A stretch of DNA of 55,883 bases, taken from an uncultured Prochlorococcus sp. (GTDB lineage: Bacteria; Cyanobacteriota; Cyanobacteriia; PCC-6307; Cyanobiaceae). A model generated the notes under the pieces. That model was given only the letters and a program-made list of their open reading frames with translations. It did not search any database and was not told the origin of the DNA. Shown one piece after another: positions 19,922 to 29,646 of the stretch; position 1 is the first letter of the stretch; every line of letters begins with the position of its first letter. The translations under genes were made by a program, and so were the position numbers. The stretch lies in the NCBI RefSeq assembly GCF_902522795.1, contig NZ_CABYWZ010000010.1, forward strand, positions 1 through 55,883, read 5' to 3'.

Positions 19922-20823
19922 ACATTAATAAAAAAATGGAGTCAAGTCTAAAATTAAAAATTTCAGATTGGGAATTAGACTTTTACTCAAGACCAATTAT
20001 TGAATCAAATGGGAAAAAAAGGTGGGAATTAATTATTTGCTCTACAAGAGGTTATAAGACAGAAGATGTTTTTCTTTGGAATAAAAAGTGCCCTGCTAAT
20101 GAAGTTAATTCAGTGTGGCTTACAAAGGCACTAAATGAAGCAATAAGTGAAGCGAAAAAACAAGGGTGGGAGAAACCTTCTATAGTTCGATTCTGGAGGT
20201 CGTCAATGAAATCGATCATAAAGAAATCTCTGGATGCAGTAAGTATTGAGGCAATTGTAAGTAGGAGAACTTACAATTTATTAGATAGAATCGAATTTCT
20301 TGAAAAAGAGATTTATCCAAATGAAAAAGGTTATGTAAGAGGTGTATTAGCTCCTACTTTTACTTCTAAAATGGAAAACCCTCCTACACCTCTACCAGAA
20401 GCAGTAAGGGGTGATGCTTTAACTATCTCTGAAATATCAATTGGTGAATTAAAATTAGCAGAAAATTGGCCTATGGAATTTGGAGATATTTTTCCAATTC
20501 AGCAAGATTTAGATGATAATTACTTAGTTCCAGGATTAAGACTTTTTAGCAAAGATAGATCTTTGGCACTTTCTGCATGGTTTAGTTGTTTAGAACCTAT
20601 TAAATTAGTGGTAAATAAGAACCAACTCATACTTGAAGCTTCAGAAGATGATAAGTGGCTGGTAACTGATTTACCAGAAAAAGATGCAAAAATTTTGAAT
20701 ACAAAGTTTTTAGAGAATAAAAAAAATTCTTTTGGTTATCAATTTATTTCCATACAGTCAACGCCGTATATCGAAAAATTTGCAGGATTCTGGATCTTAA
20801 GAGATATTGAATTAATTTCATAA
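19918..20823 (+). CDS. Tab2/Atab2-family RNA-binding protein
   Basis: Tab2 proteins bind the psaB leader and are needed for translation of photosystem I reaction-center proteins in algae and plants; cyanobacterial homologues are common. The 301-residue protein opens with the family signature WELDFYSRPIIESNGKKRWE and has WEKPSIVRFWRS and, near the end, AWFSCLEP. It overlaps the S1-domain gene by four bases (ATGA), pairing two RNA-binding proteins in one transcript. The first ATG is used, though a second Met at residue 6 is possible. Confidence 0.87.
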   Translation: MNINKKMESSLKLKISDWELDFYSRPIIESNGKKRWELIICSTRGYKTEDVFLWNKKCPANEVNSVWLTKALNEAISEAKKQGWEKPSIVRFWRSSMKSIIKKSLDAVSIEAIVSRRTYNLLDRIEFLEKEIYPNEKGYVRGVLAPTFTSKMENPPTPLPEAVRGDALTISEISIGELKLAENWPMEFGDIFPIQQDLDDNYLVPGLRLFSKDRSLALSAWFSCLEPIKLVVNKNQLILEASEDDKWLVTDLPEKDAKILNTKFLENKKNSFGYQFISIQSTPYIEKFAGFWILRDIELIS

Positions 20824-20832
20824 ATTCATTTT

Positions 20833-20848
20833 AGGAGCAGGAACTATT
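20833..20848 (+). promoter_or_regulatory. Shine-Dalgarno site and ATT start for the laccase-domain gene
   Basis: AGGAG (20833-20837) is followed after eight bases by ATT at 20846, in frame with the laccase-domain gene. The reading frame upstream of the first GTG (21053) has no ATG, GTG or TTG at all, yet codes for conserved family sequence. This makes ATT the best start candidate. Confidence 0.5.
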
Positions 20849-21628
20849 CCTTACAAAGAAATATATTTCTCAAAAGATGAAATTTATATTCAAAACAAAA
20901 AATTTGAGTATTATTTATCACCTATTCTTAGTCAAAATAATTTCAAACATGCTTTCTTCACGAAGTCTTGCTCTGAGGAATTTCTTCAATTATTAGGAAA
21001 TCACTTTAATGAAAATTCCATAAATTGTGTTTCCACTCAAATTCACAGTAATGTGATAGTGTTTGGATCTCATTCGCAAAAAGGAACTAAGACTTATGCA
21101 GATGGTCTTGTTGGCAATAAATGCAGTCAAAACTTATGGGTTTACACAGCTGATTGTATGCCAATATTTTTTGCCGATAAAAGGACAAGAAATGTAGCAA
21201 CCTTGCATTGTGGAAGAAAAGGTTTAGAAAAAAAAATAATAAAAAATCTGGTAAAAATTTTTGATGATTTTGGGACATCTATAGATGACTTACTTGTTGC
21301 AATAGGACCAGCGATTTCTAAGGAACATTATCAAGTTGACAAAATGACACTCAAAGAATTTTATAGAAAGGCCGAAAATAAAAACATAACTGTCAAATTG
21401 ACTAAAACTAAAAAAGATCTTCATTTAAGTGATTCAAATCACTTCATAGAGCAAAACTTAAATCAACTTGATCTAAAAAGATCTGCCTATAGACAACTTT
21501 TAAATGAGAACATCCCTCATACAAATATAGACGTCTCAAATTTATGCACATACAAATTCAATAATGAATTTTATTCCTGGAGAAGGAGCAAAACAAGCTC
21601 GAGACAATGGAATCTTATTTGCTCATAA
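20846..21628 (+). CDS. pgeF: Laccase-domain (YfiH/PgeF) family protein
   Basis: This family was long called multicopper polyphenol oxidase; YfiH/PgeF members act as purine nucleosidase-type enzymes or remove wrong residues from peptidoglycan precursors. Visible motifs are HAFFTKS near the N-terminus, QIHSNVI, VYTADCMPIFF (metal Cys), TLHCGRKG (metal His), and AIGPAISKEHYQV. With the ATT start the protein has 260 residues, the usual family length; starting at the first GTG (21053) would give 191 residues and lose the N-terminal strands. It follows the Tab2-like gene by 22 bases. Confidence 0.8.
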   Translation: MPYKEIYFSKDEIYIQNKKFEYYLSPILSQNNFKHAFFTKSCSEEFLQLLGNHFNENSINCVSTQIHSNVIVFGSHSQKGTKTYADGLVGNKCSQNLWVYTADCMPIFFADKRTRNVATLHCGRKGLEKKIIKNLVKIFDDFGTSIDDLLVAIGPAISKEHYQVDKMTLKEFYRKAENKNITVKLTKTKKDLHLSDSNHFIEQNLNQLDLKRSAYRQLLNENIPHTNIDVSNLCTYKFNNEFYSWRRSKTSSRQWNLICS

Positions 21629-21634
21629 AGATAA

Positions 21635-21985
21635 TTAACTTGGACAAATTTCACTACTTAATTTTTTAGCGACCAATAATTCAGTCATCTCCTTAGTACC
21701 TTTAATATTAAAAACTTTGGCTAACAAAATGTTCTCTTTGAAACCAAAAGGCTTTATTTTCACTTTGCTCCTCTTTGGGAATTCACTCTTAAGTAGATTA
21801 GTTGCCTCAATCTCATTATTTTCATTTACTTCTACACAAAATAATTCAATAGTTAAGTTTCTATTTTGATCCCCCACCAAAATAGTATTTGAACTTTTAA
21901 TTTGAAGAATTTCGGCCGAGTTTACTATTACAGGATTAAGAATAATAAACCAGATTATAATTAAAATTTTTGATAATTTTTTCAA
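21635..21985 (-). CDS. Exported small protein, possibly SNase-like fold
   Basis: The 116-residue product has a clear signal peptide (KKLSKILIIIWFIILNPVIVNSA, cut after about residue 23). The mature part, with TILVGDQNRNLTIELFCVEV, ATNLLKSEFPKRSKVKIKPFG and ELLVAKKLSSEICPS, resembles the OB-fold layout of thermonuclease-like (SNase) domains, but the catalytic Arg/Glu pattern is not evident. I would call it a non-catalytic or degenerate SNase-like exported protein with low certainty. It converges on the laccase-domain gene with a six-base gap. Confidence 0.65.
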   Translation of the reverse strand: MKKLSKILIIIWFIILNPVIVNSAEILQIKSSNTILVGDQNRNLTIELFCVEVNENNEIEATNLLKSEFPKRSKVKIKPFGFKENILLAKVFNIKGTKEMTELLVAKKLSSEICPS

Positions 21986-22052
21986 TTCAGAAATCTTTAA
22001 CTTTTTAAATTATGTTAAGGTTAATTTTTTTTAATGACGAAATTCAAAAAAA

Positions 22053-23816
22053 TTAGTCTTCACAATTAACATATCCAACCATTTGAGCATTACTTTTACC
22101 AGGAGGAACCATTGGATAACAATTTTCACCTCTTCTGACGAGGATATTAATCAAGGCAGGACCGTCATGATCAAGCGCATTTTTTAATTCATTCTGTAAT
22201 TGTTTTCTATCAGAAATTAAGTATCCTTTAACTCCAAAAGACTCAGCAAGTTTTACAAAATCAGGTTCACCACAACTCATATCAGATGAGGAATATCTTT
22301 CATCATAGAAACTTTCCTGCCATTGTCTTACCATCCCTTGCCAGCGATTATTGATAATAATCAATTTCACATTTAGACCATATTGAGATAAAGTTCCTAA
22401 TTCTTGAATATTCATTAAGACACTTGCATCTCCTGCAATGCAAATTACATCTGAATGAGGTAGGGCTGCTTTTACTCCAATTGCCGCTGGTAATCCAAAA
22501 CCCATAGTTCCTAAGCCTGCACTACTAATCCATTTTCTTGGAGAATTTCTAAGATATTGAGCAGCCCACATCTGATGTTGTCCTACATCTGTAGTTATAT
22601 AAGCTTCTGGTGAAAGTTCCCTCACTTTTAAAAGAACTTCCTGAGGATAAATTTCACCTTCTTTAGGAGGTTCATATAAAGGATGTTTATGTTTCCAAAA
22701 ATCAATTTTTTCTAACCAGTTTTTCGTCTGACAAGTAAATTTGTTTTTTAAAGATTGTTCATTAATTTTTAGAACAGCTTTTGAAACATCAGCAACAATT
22801 GCAACATCTACACGTCTATTTTTATTAACTTCTGCTGGGTCGATATCTATATGAATTACCTTTGCATTAGGTGCAAAAGTATCTAATTTTCCTGTCACCC
22901 TATCATCGAATCTAGCTCCAATAGCAATTAAAAGATCGCATTCCGTAACAGCAAAATTTGCATAAGCAGTTCCATGCATTCCTAACATACCTACTGATAA
23001 ATTATCTTTTTCATCAAAAGCACCCTTCCCCATTAAGGTTGTGGTAACTGGTATTTGATAATTCTTTGCCAAAGTTTTTATTTCATCATGAGCTCCTGAA
23101 GATATTGCCCCACCTCCTACATATAGAAGAGGTCTTTCGGAATCCTCTATTAATTTAATTGCTTTGTTTATATCGCAATCATTAATTTCTCCATTCCTTT
23201 TAAATCCTTTAGGAATAATCTCACCAGGCAAAACTCTTTGGTAATTAAAGAACTCCTGACCTACATCTTTGGGTATATCAATTAAAACAGGGCCTGGCCT
23301 TCCAGATGAGGCTATAAAAAAAGCTTCAGAAACTACTTTCGCGATATCTGAAGGATCCCTTATTACCCATGAATGTTTCACTATTGGAAGAGTTATGCCA
23401 AAAATATCAGTTTCTTGAAAAGCGTCTGTACCTATAGCAGGTCTTGGGACTTGACCTGTAACTACAACTAGAGGGACTGAATCCATTTGAGCAGTGGCAA
23501 TTCCAGTTACCAAATTTGTTGCACCTGGGCCTGAGGTTCCAAAACATACTCCTACTTCACCAGTAGATCTAGCATATCCATCAGCCGCATGTGAACCTCC
23601 TTGTTCATGCCTAACCATATAGTGCTTTAACCAACCATCTTGTTCTGCCTTATGAACGGCGTCATATATTGGTAGTATGGCTCCACCGGGATATCCAAAT
23701 ATAACTTTTACTCCATGAATTTTTAAAGAATCCATTAGTGCATCTGCACCAGTTATCCAAACTGGATTTTCATGTTTTGAACTACCCTTTGAAAAGGATC
23801 TCGAAGTAAGGGTCAC
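22053..23816 (-). CDS. ilvB: Acetolactate synthase large subunit
   Basis: The enzyme condenses pyruvate with pyruvate or 2-oxobutyrate, the first common step of valine, leucine and isoleucine synthesis. The 587-residue TPP enzyme has the catalytic Glu region [16 protein letters not shown], the FAD/central domain ([17 protein letters not shown]) and the TPP-magnesium motif [19 protein letters not shown] with IIINN behind it. The regulatory small subunit (ilvH) is not in this window. It is transcribed alone or with hemH, which lies 137 bases upstream on the same strand. Confidence 0.97.
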   Translation of the reverse strand: MTLTSRSFSKGSSKHENPVWITGADALMDSLKIHGVKVIFGYPGGAILPIYDAVHKAEQDGWLKHYMVRHEQGGSHAADGYARSTGEVGVCFGTSGPGATNLVTGIATAQMDSVPLVVVTGQVPRPAIGTDAFQETDIFGITLPIVKHSWVIRDPSDIAKVVSEAFFIASSGRPGPVLIDIPKDVGQEFFNYQRVLPGEIIPKGFKRNGEINDCDINKAIKLIEDSERPLLYVGGGAISSGAHDEIKTLAKNYQIPVTTTLMGKGAFDEKDNLSVGMLGMHGTAYANFAVTECDLLIAIGARFDDRVTGKLDTFAPNAKVIHIDIDPAEVNKNRRVDVAIVADVSKAVLKINEQSLKNKFTCQTKNWLEKIDFWKHKHPLYEPPKEGEIYPQEVLLKVRELSPEAYITTDVGQHQMWAAQYLRNSPRKWISSAGLGTMGFGLPAAIGVKAALPHSDVICIAGDASVLMNIQELGTLSQYGLNVKLIIINNRWQGMVRQWQESFYDERYSSSDMSCGEPDFVKLAESFGVKGYLISDRKQLQNELKNALDHDGPALINILVRRGENCYPMVPPGKSNAQMVGYVNCED

Positions 23817-23953
23817 TAAAGAAATTCAATATTTACTATAAATATTAAACTCAATTAAATACTTTTGCCTCATTTAGAAATGTAATGTCAGAAATATATT
23901 CAAAAAAATCTTTTAAAAAATTAAAAAATTCTAAAATAAATATCAATTTTTCT

Positions 23954-25129
23954 TTATAAGATGCCTAATTTATGTAGAGGTCCAGAGCCTAAAATAAGTT
24001 CAATAAAAAGAACAAGAAAAATAATCATTGCAACCCTTCCGTTCCACACCTCTGAACTATTATTCCAACCCCATTGCCACTTCTCCTGAGGATAAAGTTT
24101 AACTTTTTCAGGCAACTGAGAAGCCTCCTCTATATTAACTAGAGGTCCTTCCAAGCAGGAAATCACAAGATCACTAAGACCTTCAATAAAAGTAGGATGA
24201 GTATTTAAAGCTTTTACTCTCCGAAAGTTTTTAATACCAGCCTTTTCAGCAATTTCCTTATATTCAATATCAATTTCTTGCAATGTTTCGATATGCTCTC
24301 CAACGAAACTTATGGGGACTACAATCAGATCATTAACATTTGATCTTCCAAGATCAGCTAACACCTCTTCTGTATAAGGCTTTAACCATTCAACAGGACC
24401 AACTCTACTTTGATATGAAAGTGTATGAGGGTTACTATGACCTAAACATTTTTCCAGCTCATTTATAATTAATAAAGAACAATCTTCAATTTGTTGTTTG
24501 TAAGGGTCTCCAGCATCCTCCACGTAACTCTTAGGAACTCCATGAGCAGTGAAAAATATATGGGCTTTTGAAGGTGATTCACAAAGTGAAATCTGCTCAG
24601 AAATTAATTCGACCATCGACTTTAAATAACCTGATTGACTAAACCAACTCCTTACACATCTCATTGGAACATTCTTAAATTCATCATCAGAATCTCGCAA
24701 TTTTTTTAATTCTCTAAAGCTCGAACCACTAGTACTTATCGAAAAATGCGGATACAAGGGTATTACAACAACTTGATCTACGCCATCTGCTTTCATATCA
24801 GCAATTGCAGATTCGGTAAAAGGATGCCAATACCTCATAGCGATGTAGGTAGTGGCATTAAACCCCTTATCCCTTAATTTAGATTGTAATTCTCTTGCTT
24901 GTTGTTCAGTAATCCTTCTGATAGGTGAACCTCCACCAATGGAAAGGTAGGCCTGTTGTGAAGTAGTACTCCTAAGTGTGCTAATTAACCAAGCCAGTGG
25001 TTTTTGAAAAACAGGGAAAGGTGTCCTGATAATTTCTGGATCAGAAAAAAGATTGTATAAGAATGGGCCGACATCAGTAATGCGTTCAGGCCCTCCTAAA
25101 TTCATTAGTAAGACGCCTATTTTATCCAT
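23954..25129 (-). CDS. hemH: Ferrochelatase with C-terminal light-harvesting-like helix
   Basis: HemH inserts Fe2+ into protoporphyrin IX to make heme. The core has [23 protein letters not shown] (active-site His), [19 protein letters not shown] and [19 protein letters not shown]. At 391 residues it is longer than bacterial forms because of a tail: after a short linker, [20 protein letters not shown] matches the chlorophyll a/b-binding (HLIP) helix with its ExxNGRxAM motif. Such tails occur in cyanobacterial and plastid type-II ferrochelatases and are thought to bind pigment or link heme and chlorophyll supply. It is divergent from the recombinase gene. Confidence 0.97.
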   Translation of the reverse strand: MDKIGVLLMNLGGPERITDVGPFLYNLFSDPEIIRTPFPVFQKPLAWLISTLRSTTSQQAYLSIGGGSPIRRITEQQARELQSKLRDKGFNATTYIAMRYWHPFTESAIADMKADGVDQVVVIPLYPHFSISTSGSSFRELKKLRDSDDEFKNVPMRCVRSWFSQSGYLKSMVELISEQISLCESPSKAHIFFTAHGVPKSYVEDAGDPYKQQIEDCSLLIINELEKCLGHSNPHTLSYQSRVGPVEWLKPYTEEVLADLGRSNVNDLIVVPISFVGEHIETLQEIDIEYKEIAEKAGIKNFRRVKALNTHPTFIEGLSDLVISCLEGPLVNIEEASQLPEKVKLYPQEKWQWGWNNSSEVWNGRVAMIIFLVLFIELILGSGPLHKLGIL

Positions 25130-25194
25130 TTAAAATTTATGAAGATTGAAAATCAACATTAAAAACGTCATTATATGGTCAATTATATAAGTAA

Positions 25195-26364
25195 ATGAAC
25201 GTAATTCAGGAAATTAATAATGTCAATGATAAATTTGCTACTCAAGGCAGCAAGCTTAAAATTGAGAAAAGAGGAGAGAAATTAAATATTCGTGGTTCAC
25301 TACCCTCCAAAGAAGATAACAACAACTTTAAAATTCAAAGAATATCTCTTGGCTTAAAGGCCGATATTTCTGGATTAGAGGAAGCCAAAAAAAAATTACA
25401 ATTAATCAATTTGCAATTGGAATTGAATCAATTTGATTGGATTAATTGGATAGGCAAACCTTATAAAAAGGAAATAAAAGATGGTTTTGAATTCCCAAAA
25501 AGATTAAACCAATTTGAGGAATTTTTTTTTAAAGAAAGTAAAAGTGATTTTCTTACCAGCACCAGAAAAACTACTTGGAAAAGTTCTTACAAACCATATA
25601 TGAAAAGAATCTTAAACATTTACAATGACTATGAGAATGCAGCTGTAGAAAAAATATTTCAAAAAACACTTGAAAGTTATAAGGAAGGTAGTAGAAGTAG
25701 GAAACAATGCGCTACTTCTTTAAGTGTTTTGGCTAAGTTTTTGGACATTAAACTACCAGAAGATTGGAAATTAAACTCTAGAGGATATGGTCTGAACAAA
25801 GCAGGATTTAGGGATCTACCTAAAGACGAATTAATAGAGAAACTTTGGGAGACGATACCTAACAAGTCTTGGCAATTTGTTTTTGGTCTGATGGCTACAT
25901 ATGGGTTAAGGAATCATGAAGTATTTTTTTGTGATTTAAGTTCTCTTACTAATTTTGGAGACAAAATTATAAGAGTTTTACCTACGACTAAAACCGGGGA
26001 ACATCAAGTTTGGCCATTTCATCCTGAATGGGTGGAAAAGTTCGAATTATCAAAACTTGGCGAAAATCCAGAACTTTTACCAAACATTAATAGAGACTTT
26101 AAAGTTACAACCTTACAAAATATTGGAAAAAAAATTACAGATCAATTTAAGCGTTACTCTTTACATATAAAACCTTATGATCTGAGGCATGCTTGGGCAG
26201 TTAGAACAATTTTTTATGATTTGCCTGATACTGTGGCTGCCAGAATGATGGGACATTCGGTTAGTTTACATACCCAAACTTACCACCACTGGATTACTAA
26301 AAGAGATCAACAACAGGCAGTAAATAATGCTCTTTTAAAAGTTAAAAGAGTTAAAAATATTTAA
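25195..26364 (+). CDS. Orphan tyrosine recombinase/integrase-family protein
   Basis: The 389-residue protein is a tyrosine recombinase by its C-terminal catalytic domain: Arg239 (TYGLRNHE), Arg331 (YDLRHAW), His354 (MMGHS) and nucleophile Tyr363 (TQTYHHW). The usual His three residues before the second Arg is Tyr328 here. Residues about 110-185 form a core-binding-like helical domain; the first 100 residues hold a helical ATP-like leader typical of phage integrases (GLKADISGLEEAKKKLQ). No att repeats, tRNA or excisionase are seen next to it, so it looks domesticated or a fixed remnant in core genome between hemH and cobO. Confidence 0.88.
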   Translation: MNVIQEINNVNDKFATQGSKLKIEKRGEKLNIRGSLPSKEDNNNFKIQRISLGLKADISGLEEAKKKLQLINLQLELNQFDWINWIGKPYKKEIKDGFEFPKRLNQFEEFFFKESKSDFLTSTRKTTWKSSYKPYMKRILNIYNDYENAAVEKIFQKTLESYKEGSRSRKQCATSLSVLAKFLDIKLPEDWKLNSRGYGLNKAGFRDLPKDELIEKLWETIPNKSWQFVFGLMATYGLRNHEVFFCDLSSLTNFGDKIIRVLPTTKTGEHQVWPFHPEWVEKFELSKLGENPELLPNINRDFKVTTLQNIGKKITDQFKRYSLHIKPYDLRHAWAVRTIFYDLPDTVAARMMGHSVSLHTQTYHHWITKRDQQQAVNNALLKVKRVKNI

Positions 26365-26397
26365 AGATTTATAATAATTAAATTTTAAAAGGGTCAT

Positions 26398-27090
26398 ATG
26401 CAAGAAAAACCTTCATCTTCCGAGAAAATATTTAACCTCGATAATCAAGCAAAAAAACTTGGAATGGGAGGTAAATTTTCACCGGAAGGCGATGAGAGCT
26501 CATATAAAAAAAGAATGCAGCAAAGAAAAGATATTCAAGCCGAAAGACTACAAATTAGAAAAACAAAAAAAGGATTATTGATTGTTTTTACAGGAAATGG
26601 TAAGGGAAAGACAACTGCATCTTTAGGTATGGCTTTAAGGACAATAGGCCATGGCTATAAAGTAGCGATAATTCAATTTATCAAAGGAGGCTGGACCACT
26701 GGAGAAGAAAAAGCACTTAAAAACTTGTCTTCAAACATATCTTGGCATTCATTAGGAGAGGGATTTACTTGGGAAACACAAGACAGAATAAGAGATGAAA
26801 AATTAGTTCAAGACGCGTGGCAACTAGCCAAAAAATACATACAAAACGAATCTTATAAACTTATCATTCTTGATGAAATTAATATTGCGACAAAACTTGG
26901 TTATCTTTCACCCGAAGAAATAATCACTTTTTTAAAAAGCTTAAATAATAGAAAAAATCATATTGTTTTAACTGGAAGGGGAGCATCTGATTCAATTATT
27001 AATTACGCTGATCTAGTTACAGAAATGAAACTAATAAGACATCCATTTAAAGAACAAGGAATAAAAGCACAAAAGTGTGTTGAATTTTAG
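26398..27090 (+). CDS. cobO: Cob(I)yrinic acid a,c-diamide adenosyltransferase
   Basis: The CobA/CobO-type enzyme adds the upper 5'-deoxyadenosyl ligand to cobalt during corrinoid synthesis (pseudocobalamin in Prochlorococcus). The 230-residue protein has the P-loop FTGNGKGKTTASLGMA near residues 64-79, then VAIIQFIKGGWTTGE, ILDEINIA (Walker B) and VLTGRGA. The first 50 residues are a charged extension. It stands 33 bases behind the recombinase gene and about 130 bases before pyrH. A second corrin gene, cobK, lies at 43.3-44.1 kb. Confidence 0.95.
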   Translation: MQEKPSSSEKIFNLDNQAKKLGMGGKFSPEGDESSYKKRMQQRKDIQAERLQIRKTKKGLLIVFTGNGKGKTTASLGMALRTIGHGYKVAIIQFIKGGWTTGEEKALKNLSSNISWHSLGEGFTWETQDRIRDEKLVQDAWQLAKKYIQNESYKLIILDEINIATKLGYLSPEEIITFLKSLNNRKNHIVLTGRGASDSIINYADLVTEMKLIRHPFKEQGIKAQKCVEF

Positions 27091-27217
27091 TAGAAGTAAA
27101 TTATTATTTAAATTTTCTTTAGGCAGGTTTAGAAATGTTTAAAGACGCAAGCAATATCTGAACAAAAAATAAATTTGGTGCATTTACTTGCTAAGGTCTT
27201 AAAAGTACAATTATTGA

Positions 27218-27922
27218 ATGACTTACAAAAGAGTTCTCTTAAAACTTAGTGGTGAAGCACTAATGGGTGAAAAACCATATGGTATTGATCCTGCTATAGT
27301 TCAGTCAATTGCAGAGGATGTTTCAAAAGTAGTCGAAAATAATGTGCAACTTGCAATAGTTGTTGGTGGTGGAAACATTTTTAGGGGGCTTAAAGGATCT
27401 GCAGATGGAATGGATCGCGCCACAGCTGATTATGTAGGGATGTTAGCAACAGTAATGAACGCAATTTCACTTCAAGATGGTCTTGAAAGAGTAGGAGTTG
27501 CAACCAGAGTGCAAACAGCAATCGAAATGCAGGAAATTGCCGAACCTTACATCAGAAGAAGAGCCATGAGGCACCTTGAAAAAGGTAGAGTTGTAGTCTT
27601 CGGAGGTGGATGCGGAAATCCATTTTTTACAACTGATACTACGGCAGCTTTGAGGGCAGCAGAGATAAACGCTGAAGTTGTTATGAAGGCTACTAAAGTT
27701 GATGGAGTATACGATCGTGATCCTAATCAATTTAAAGATGCAAAAAAATATTCCTCTCTCAGTTATCAACAAGTTCTTAGTGATGAAATTGCAGTAATGG
27801 ACAGTACTGCGATTGCACTTTGCAAAGATAATAATATCCCAATTATGGTTTTTGATATATTCAAAAAAGGGAACATTTCCAAAGCTGTTGCTGGTGAGCC
27901 AATAGGCTCTTTAATTAGTTAA
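27218..27922 (+). CDS. pyrH: UMP kinase
   Basis: PyrH phosphorylates UMP to UDP, a hexameric enzyme of the amino acid kinase family. The 234-residue protein begins [13 protein letters not shown], with [10 protein letters not shown] for the glycine-rich loop, [21 protein letters not shown], and [13 protein letters not shown] near the middle. All family motifs are intact. It is followed 21 bases later by frr, the ancient pyrH-frr pair. Confidence 0.98.
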   Translation: MTYKRVLLKLSGEALMGEKPYGIDPAIVQSIAEDVSKVVENNVQLAIVVGGGNIFRGLKGSADGMDRATADYVGMLATVMNAISLQDGLERVGVATRVQTAIEMQEIAEPYIRRRAMRHLEKGRVVVFGGGCGNPFFTTDTTAALRAAEINAEVVMKATKVDGVYDRDPNQFKDAKKYSSLSYQQVLSDEIAVMDSTAIALCKDNNIPIMVFDIFKKGNISKAVAGEPIGSLIS

Positions 27923-27943
27923 AGATCATTTTATTTTTTAATT

Positions 27944-28492
27944 ATGAAAGAAAAAGAAATTCAAGAAAATATGAATAAAAGTATTGAAGCCACGCAAAGA
28001 AACTTTAATACAATTAGGACAGGAAGAGCTAATGCTTCCTTGTTAGACAGAGTAAGTGTTGAGTACTACGGAGCAGAAACACCAATCAAATCGCTTGCCA
28101 CTATAAGCACTGTTGATTCTCAAACAATTTCAATACAACCTTTTGATATTTCATGTTTACAAGCGATAGAGAAATCTATTTCTATGAGTGATTTAGGTAT
28201 TACTCCAAATAATGATGGAAAAGTAATAAGAATAAATGTTCCTCCTTTAACAGAAGAAAGAAGAAAAGAATTTTGTAAATTAGCCTCTAAATATGCAGAG
28301 GAAGGGAAAGTAGCTTTGAGAAATATCAGAAGAGATGCTGTTGATAAAGAAAAAAAAGACGAAAAAGATGGCCTTATTTCTATTGACGAATCGAGAGATA
28401 ATCAATCTGAAATTCAGAAAATTACTGATAAATATATTGCTTTAATAGAAACTAAATTGTCTGAGAAAGAGAAAGAAATTCTAAAAGTTTGA
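27944..28492 (+). CDS. frr: Ribosome recycling factor
   Basis: RRF splits post-termination ribosomes together with EF-G. The 182-residue protein has the three-helix bundle and small beta domain signatures: [33 protein letters not shown], and [28 protein letters not shown] follows. It ends in an overlap (TTGA) with the next gene, whose TTG start uses the same bases as its TGA stop. Confidence 0.98.
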   Translation: MKEKEIQENMNKSIEATQRNFNTIRTGRANASLLDRVSVEYYGAETPIKSLATISTVDSQTISIQPFDISCLQAIEKSISMSDLGITPNNDGKVIRINVPPLTEERRKEFCKLASKYAEEGKVALRNIRRDAVDKEKKDEKDGLISIDESRDNQSEIQKITDKYIALIETKLSEKEKEILKV

Positions 28493-29622
28493 CAGGATTT
28501 GACGTTGTAATAATTGGGGGAGGTTTATCAGGATCTTCCACCGCTCTTAACCTATCAAAGAAAGGATATTCAGTTTTAATCATTGAAAAAGAAAAATCCC
28601 AAGATTACAAACCATGTGCAGGTGGGATGGCATCTTCAATGAAAAAATTTCTTCCTTTAAATATAGAAGATTTCATAGAAACAAAAATTAAGAATGTTGA
28701 ATTCAGATGGAAAGCTTCAGATAATGTAACTGCTGATCTGAATGGTGAATCCCCATTTTGGATTGTTAAAAGAGAAAAATTAGATCAATTATTACTTGAT
28801 GAATCCTTGAGTAATGGAGCTCAGATAATGAGACCATTATTGATAGAAAAAATCATTAAAAAAAATGATAAATGGGAAATTACTTGCAATAACAAAATAA
28901 AATATATTACAGAATTTCTTGTAATTGCAGATGGGTCTCAATCGAAATGGGCGAGTTATTTCAATTTAGGGCCAAGAAAACTGAAATTTGCTAACACATT
29001 CTCATTAAGATTGAAAGGGTTAGGTGAAATACCTAGAGATGCAGTTAGATTTGAGTTTGGATTTATAAAATATGGTTTTGCATGGGCATTCCCCTTAAGA
29101 GAAAGCTTAAATATTGGTTTAGGTACTTTTATAAATAATGGTCTCTTAGAAAATCAGATCATAAATAAAAAAGTTATAAGAAGCTTCGGTTTTGATGATT
29201 TTCCTAATAAAACAATTAGTAAGAAACTGAGAATATGGAATGGCTTCCACTCAATTAATGGTGACAAAGTTTTAGCGGTTGGAGATGCAGCATCTCTGTG
29301 TGATCCTTTTTTAGCTGAAGGAATTAGACCTTCTTTAATTAGTAGTTTTTATGCTGCAGAATACATAGATCAGTGCCTAGCAGGAAAAGTAGATGATTTA
29401 AATCTTTATACGAAAAAAATTAACAACATTTGGGGGAAATCAATGGTCTGGGGGAAGAGAATAGCCCAAGTATTTTATAGATTTCCTAGAACTGGATATC
29501 AATTAGGTGTCAAAAGAAAAACAGCGCCTAAACGTATTGCTCAAATATTATCAGGAGAAATGAGTTATGAAGATATTGCAAAAAGAGTTATTAGAAGACT
29601 TTTAACAAAAAGTGGAACTTAA
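28489..29622 (+). CDS. Geranylgeranyl reductase-family FAD-dependent oxidoreductase
   Basis: This flavoprotein belongs to the geranylgeranyl reductase (ChlP-like) superfamily. The 377-residue protein opens [22 protein letters not shown], the Rossmann FAD motif, and has PCAGGMASS with the conserved Cys and a second FAD motif [17 protein letters not shown] near residue 265. The tail [15 protein letters not shown] is short. It could reduce chlorophyll or phytyl side chains, or another isoprenoid; it is not the canonical ChlP by length and sequence, so I leave it unnamed. The TTG start overlaps the frr stop, implying coupling. Confidence 0.88.
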   Translation: MTGFDVVIIGGGLSGSSTALNLSKKGYSVLIIEKEKSQDYKPCAGGMASSMKKFLPLNIEDFIETKIKNVEFRWKASDNVTADLNGESPFWIVKREKLDQLLLDESLSNGAQIMRPLLIEKIIKKNDKWEITCNNKIKYITEFLVIADGSQSKWASYFNLGPRKLKFANTFSLRLKGLGEIPRDAVRFEFGFIKYGFAWAFPLRESLNIGLGTFINNGLLENQIINKKVIRSFGFDDFPNKTISKKLRIWNGFHSINGDKVLAVGDAASLCDPFLAEGIRPSLISSFYAAEYIDQCLAGKVDDLNLYTKKINNIWGKSMVWGKRIAQVFYRFPRTGYQLGVKRKTAPKRIAQILSGEMSYEDIAKRVIRRLLTKSGT

Positions 29623-29646
29623 TTCTTTTTCAATTAAAACTTAAAT

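Noticed and set aside
23885-23959. A 24-codon frame between ilvB and hemH
   Set aside because: Lysine- and isoleucine-rich, no family, opposite to and overlapping the end of hemH; looks like chance in AT-rich DNA.
25195-26364. The tyrosine recombinase as a mark of a prophage or genomic island
   Set aside because: Flanks are core genes (hemH, cobO, pyrH), no tRNA, att repeat or phage genes are visible, and base composition does not shift by eye.
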